A stretch of DNA of 43,616 nucleotides from Oceaniradius stylonematis (GTDB lineage: Bacteria > Pseudomonadota > Alphaproteobacteria > Rhizobiales > Rhizobiaceae), in NCBI RefSeq assembly GCF_003149475.2, contig NZ_QFWV02000002.1, positions 401,314 to 444,929 of the forward strand, given 5' to 3'. Shown piece by piece: positions 41,097-43,616 of this stretch. The notes under the pieces were generated by a model. That model saw only the letters and a program-made list of their open reading frames with translations, was not told where the DNA came from and ran no database searches. Positions within the stretch are counted from its first letter, which is position 1; each line of letters starts with the position of its first letter. Position numbers and translations under genes: made by a program.

Positions 41097-41651
41097 ATGT
41101 TCACCTACCGCCCCGAGAAATTTGCCTCGCTCTACGACTCCGAGCTGGGCCAGCGCATATGGGCCTTCCTAACGCGGGACGACAATGTCGCCCGCCTCGA
41201 AACGGCCTCGGAGCTGAGCAAGCCCGCCGTCGAAGGCATCGAAGAACAGCTTCTCGCCGAGTTCCGCGAGGACGTCCTCGCCGATCGCGTCAAACAGATG
41301 GTCGGCCACATGGTGCGGCAGATTCTGGAACAGCGCGACTGGGTGCTCGACCAGACAGACGTGAAGGTCCAGTCCGTGCCTTTCAGCAAGGCGGCGCGCT
41401 ACCGCCGGCCCGACTGGATCACTTTCCACGCCTTCCGCAACAGCAGCGATCCAAGAGACGTTGTCATCACCGACCGACGGCAAAATCCAACGCTTCCCAC
41501 CGGCTCGCGCTGGATCTTCTACGCGACCTTCGCCAGCCCGCTAAGGGCAGCCGTCGCTTTCGGCATCAGCGACATCAAGCAACTCCGCCAGCAGATTCAT
41601 TTGCACGGCTATCAACGCGTCCGGACCGAACGGATGCTGCGCCGCGCGTGA
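41097..41651 (+). CDS. Uncharacterised protein (184 aa)
   Basis: 184 residues from ATG 41097, chosen because AAAGGAGGG ends six bases upstream; an earlier in-frame TTG at 41046 coincides with the promoter. The N-terminus reads MFTYRPEKFASLYDSELGQR and is helical; a middle section VKQMVGHMVRQILEQRDW could pack as a helical hairpin; the C-terminal half looks like alpha/beta. I do not recognise the family. It is followed after 33 bp by a REase-like gene, with which it forms an operon. Confidence 0.7.
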   Translation: MFTYRPEKFASLYDSELGQRIWAFLTRDDNVARLETASELSKPAVEGIEEQLLAEFREDVLADRVKQMVGHMVRQILEQRDWVLDQTDVKVQSVPFSKAARYRRPDWITFHAFRNSSDPRDVVITDRRQNPTLPTGSRWIFYATFASPLRAAVAFGISDIKQLRQQIHLHGYQRVRTERMLRRA

Positions 41652-41684
41652 TGGGAAACAGCGAAGCGATAAGGCCTCACCGCG

Positions 41685-42611
41685 ATGAACGTTGAGCCTT
41701 CCGTCGTGACAGCGTCACGCCTGTGCTACATCAAGCTCGGTCGCGGCGGCGATTGGGAGGCCGAGAGCCTGCGAGACGGTGTGCTTCGCTTCGGATATCG
41801 CGAAGCGCCCCATGACCTTTGTGTGCGTGGCGATTGGCAGGCCGTCTGGGAGGCCATGAAGGTCGTCCCCGGGGATGCAGGCGCCGCGACGAGGGACGTG
41901 AACCAGATTCGTGCCTATTATGAATCCGATGAACAATCGATCTTCATCACCTTCGTCGGCGGCCTCCTTTATTGGGCACGCCCCACGGGGCCGGTCGAGA
42001 TTCTGGAAGATCGCAGCCACCGCCGCGCGACTTTGGATGGTTGGCGCAACACCAGCATCGGCGGCGCGCGGCTGTCCGCCGACCGGCTTTCGGGCCGGTT
42101 TTTGAAGGTGCAGATGTTCCGCGGCACCATATGCGACGTTCAGGCCGCCGACTATCTGTTGCGAAAACTAGGCGACCAGCTCTCGCCCGAGGTCGCGGCC
42201 GCCGAGGAGGCGGAGCGTGCCCTGGTGACGGCGATCGTCGATCTCATGCGATTGCTGACCTGGCAGGATTTCGAACTCCTCGTGGATCTCGTGTTCTCAA
42301 CCAGTGGCTGGCGCCGCGTGAGCCAGGTCGGACGCACACAAAAGACGATCGATCTGGAGCTCGTCTTGCCAAGCACCACCGAACGGGCGTTCGTCCAAAT
42401 CAAGTCTCAGGCGACGCCGGCGGCTCTGAACGACTATGTGGACCGGCTGGCGCAGGCCGATGCCTACGACCGCATGTTCTTTGTCTGGCACACAGGCGAT
42501 CTGCCCGAGGGAGATCGGCAGACAGACGTCATTCTTCTGGGCCCGCAGAAGCTCGCCCGGATGGTCTTGGATGCAGGACTGTCGTCCTGGCTTCGGGAGA
42601 AGGTATCCTAG
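41685..42611 (+). CDS. Two-domain protein with Mrr-like restriction endonuclease C-terminus
   Basis: 308 residues. The N-terminal about 150 residues (CYIKLGRGGDWEAESLRDG ... RFLKVQMFRGTICDV) recall EVE/PUA-like modified-base readers, though this is a weak impression. The C-terminal half is a nuclease: FELLVDLVFSTSGWRRVSQVG, then D223 (TIDLEL) and Q238-I-K240 (AFVQIKSQ), the D...QxK form of Mrr-like enzymes. A reader plus nuclease would make a methylation-dependent restriction enzyme. The 184-residue gene upstream is its probable partner. Codon use is close to core. Confidence 0.75.
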   Translation: MNVEPSVVTASRLCYIKLGRGGDWEAESLRDGVLRFGYREAPHDLCVRGDWQAVWEAMKVVPGDAGAATRDVNQIRAYYESDEQSIFITFVGGLLYWARPTGPVEILEDRSHRRATLDGWRNTSIGGARLSADRLSGRFLKVQMFRGTICDVQAADYLLRKLGDQLSPEVAAAEEAERALVTAIVDLMRLLTWQDFELLVDLVFSTSGWRRVSQVGRTQKTIDLELVLPSTTERAFVQIKSQATPAALNDYVDRLAQADAYDRMFFVWHTGDLPEGDRQTDVILLGPQKLARMVLDAGLSSWLREKVS

Positions 42612-42792
42612 ATGACCGTAGCGGCCTTCGGGCTGCCTCTGTCTTCCGCTTCAGACCAGATCACCATGGATTCTGGAGGGCAAAGCCTTGCCCTGCGGCC
42701 GAGGCAGTACTCTCGGTTAAGCCCTTCGAGCGGGGAATCCCACCGCAACGCCCCTTTGAGATGGAGAGTGCGGATGGGTATGCCGTGACGGG
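42612..42792. other. Noncoding stretch before the ArdC remnant
   Basis: 181 bases without a credible gene. It looks like the conserved leader that precedes ardC-type genes on rhizobial mobile elements, ending with GATGAGGACGGAGGAGAGG around the ArdC start. No promoter or hairpin could be assigned. Confidence 0.4.
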
Positions 42793-43035
42793 ATGAGGAC
42801 GGAGGAGAGGCCCCCGGCGCGGAGACCCGCGACGTCCAGACACAACAGCAAATCCGGCGCCCGGCGCGACGGGACCAATTTCTATTCCGAAATCGCCGAC
42901 AGGATCATCGCCGACCTTGAGGACTGCCGTGTGCCCTGCGCTCAGCCCTGGGGGACGTCGATGGCGAAGGCACCCCTTGGCCTTCGAACAACGCCTCCAC
43001 CGATCGCCGGTAGCAGATTGAAGATGTCCGTATGA
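42793..43035 (+). pseudogene. Decayed ArdC-like antirestriction protein, N-terminal fragment
   Basis: The frame gives about 80 residues. NFYSEIADRIIADLEDCRVP and QPWGTSMAKAPLGL match the N-terminal ssDNA-binding domain of ArdC (DUF1738). At about 42985 one base is missing: the neighbouring frame continues NNASTDRR, as expected for the ArdC NNAxTGRxYSG motif, and then hits a TAG. The zincin metalloprotease domain is absent. Full-length ArdC is around 300 residues and shields incoming plasmid DNA from restriction. A relic of conjugative DNA within the island. Confidence 0.7.
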
Positions 43036-43042
43036 TGCGAAG

Positions 43043-43616
43043 TTATTCCGCCAACCACTCGCTATAGGCCTGAATATCGATCATCGGAACGGTGCCGCTG
43101 AATTGAAGCTGGGAAATCAGCCTAAAAAGAAAGGCAGTGGCGGGTTTGCCGCCAGTATGCATGACATACTCCGTCGGATCTTCGTCCGTATGGAAATAGC
43201 CGTGCCCGGCTACGCAACCGAAGTCGATTTTCCCCTCTCCCTGATCCTTCTTCAACGCGTCAATGAAACTATCTCCGAGTCCAGGCTTCCAATCGCTTTC
43301 AAAGGTCAGTAGTCCACCATAAATCGGGATGAGCGGCTTCGCAGGATACGTGCCTCCTGCGTGCGGTATCGGCAAACTCGTTCGATGAAGCGCTCGCACG
43401 CTCCGAACCTTTTCCTGGGCGTACTGGACATGTTTCAGATTGGCCGATTGCTTCGCCTCGAAAACCGCATAGATGCTTTCCGCAGGAACTATGACTTCGC
43501 CCTCGTAGTGAAAAATGAATGGCGAGTATTGGCGATCATATATGATGACCTGAGCCCCTGAACCTCCTCCAGATTTTGGTAGAGTCCGTCGATCAAAGGA
43601 GATGGACGAATGAAGC
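43043..43616 (-). CDS. DUF6602-like protein, 5' end outside window
   Basis: The frame is open from the stop at 43043 to the window edge, about 190 codons; starting at the internal ATG 43399 would discard the conserved part. Visible are SGAQVIIYDRQYSPFIF, then VPAESIYAVFEAKQ, a strand pair with D and E-x-K placed as in PD-(D/E)XK nucleases, and a later KIDFGCVAGHGYF. This matches my recollection of the DUF6602 family, which occurs in defence islands; nuclease activity is inference. It points away from the ArdC remnant. Confidence 0.7.
   Translation of the reverse strand, partial: LHSSISFDRRTLPKSGGGSGAQVIIYDRQYSPFIFHYEGEVIVPAESIYAVFEAKQSANLKHVQYAQEKVRSVRALHRTSLPIPHAGGTYPAKPLIPIYGGLLTFESDWKPGLGDSFIDALKKDQGEGKIDFGCVAGHGYFHTDEDPTEYVMHTGGKPATAFLFRLISQLQFSGTVPMIDIQAYSEWLAE

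Larger units (their letters stand above)
21816..43616. mobile_element. dusA-integrated genomic island carrying anti-phage and restriction genes (right end not seen)
   Basis: The left edge is marked by dusA and the adjacent tyrosine integrase. All genes recognised beyond it are accessory: nucleases, helicases, a restriction-modification system, antitoxin, abortive-infection-like and HEPN proteins, and a decayed ArdC antirestriction gene. Base composition varies between modules, with the SIR2-OLD-UvrD block clearly more AT-rich. No second attachment copy, conjugation genes or return to core genes was seen before the window ends, so length and transfer mode are unknown. Confidence 0.75.

Noticed and set aside
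42640-43110. Second dusA attachment repeat near the window end
   Set aside because: Only short matches such as ATCATCGG and CCATGGATT were found, which are expected by chance; no longer identity with the dusA 5' region.
1-43616. tRNA, rRNA genes, CRISPR arrays and insertion sequences
   Set aside because: No cloverleaf-like conserved T-loop sequences, regularly spaced repeats or transposase genes were seen in reading both strands.

Overview
The window is high-GC alphaproteobacterial chromosome, most likely Hyphomicrobiales/Rhizobiales. Supporting this are the divergent cobT/cobS pair next to a PdhS/PleC-like histidine kinase, the DUF1289 gene followed by a TIGR02281-type aspartic protease, the fdhD-mobA-mobB-moeA cluster, and strongly GC-biased codon use with many ATGA translational overlaps. 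It falls into two parts: ordinary core genome (1 to about 21.8 kb) and a defence-rich integrated island (about 21.8 kb to the window end).

Core part. An FAD-dependent oxidoreductase, two tandem paralogous DMT exporters, a convergent GcvA-like LysR regulator, a 46-codon gene with a strong terminator and a Bcr/CflA-type MFS pump come first. Next is a tightly coupled molybdenum-cofactor block: fdhD (sulfuration of formate dehydrogenase), mobA, mobB, moeA and a cytochrome b561-like protein. It is followed by a polar amino-acid ABC transporter (binding protein, an attenuator-like hairpin, two permeases, no ATPase in sight), a 3-hydroxyisobutyrate-dehydrogenase-like enzyme, an Lrp/AsnC regulator, a uracil-DNA-glycosylase-family protein overlapping a membrane-anchored SNase, a sensor kinase, the divergent cobalamin genes cobT and cobS, a DUF1289 protein, a membrane aspartic protease, a TauE/SafE permease and dusA.

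Island. A tyrosine integrase faces away from the 5' end of dusA, the known site of dusA-associated genomic islands. A minus-strand array of 11 genes then runs without a break from 35.9 to 23.2 kb. In transcription order it is: a ribbon-helix-helix regulator, a C5 cytosine methyltransferase, an Eco29kI-type GIY-YIG restriction enzyme (that family cuts CCGCGG), Vsr, a MORC/MutL-like GHKL ATPase, an Mrr-SF2 helicase fusion, an unrecognised 175-residue protein, a PIN-like nuclease, then a SIR2-like protein, an OLD-family ATPase-TOPRIM nuclease and a UvrD-like helicase. The last three form a Gabija-like pair preceded by a SIR2 effector, in visibly lower-GC DNA. Upstream lie an orphan AbiEi-like antitoxin with a perfect inverted-repeat operator, an AbiV-like protein, a divergent HEPN protein with an R-x4-H motif, two overlapping genes with PD-(D/E)XK-like signatures, a divergent pair ending in another REase-like protein, a decayed ArdC antirestriction gene and a DUF6602-like gene cut by the window edge. 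The right end of the island is not visible.

Most interesting signals: (1) the SIR2-OLD-UvrD operon; (2) the restriction-modification system extended with MORC ATPase, helicase-nuclease, unknown protein and PIN nuclease; (3) two CCGCGG sites one helical turn apart in the leader of that operon; (4) interleaved inverted repeats between methyltransferase and endonuclease genes that could hide the endonuclease ribosome-binding site; (5) the unassigned nuclease-rich cluster at 38.8-42.6 kb.
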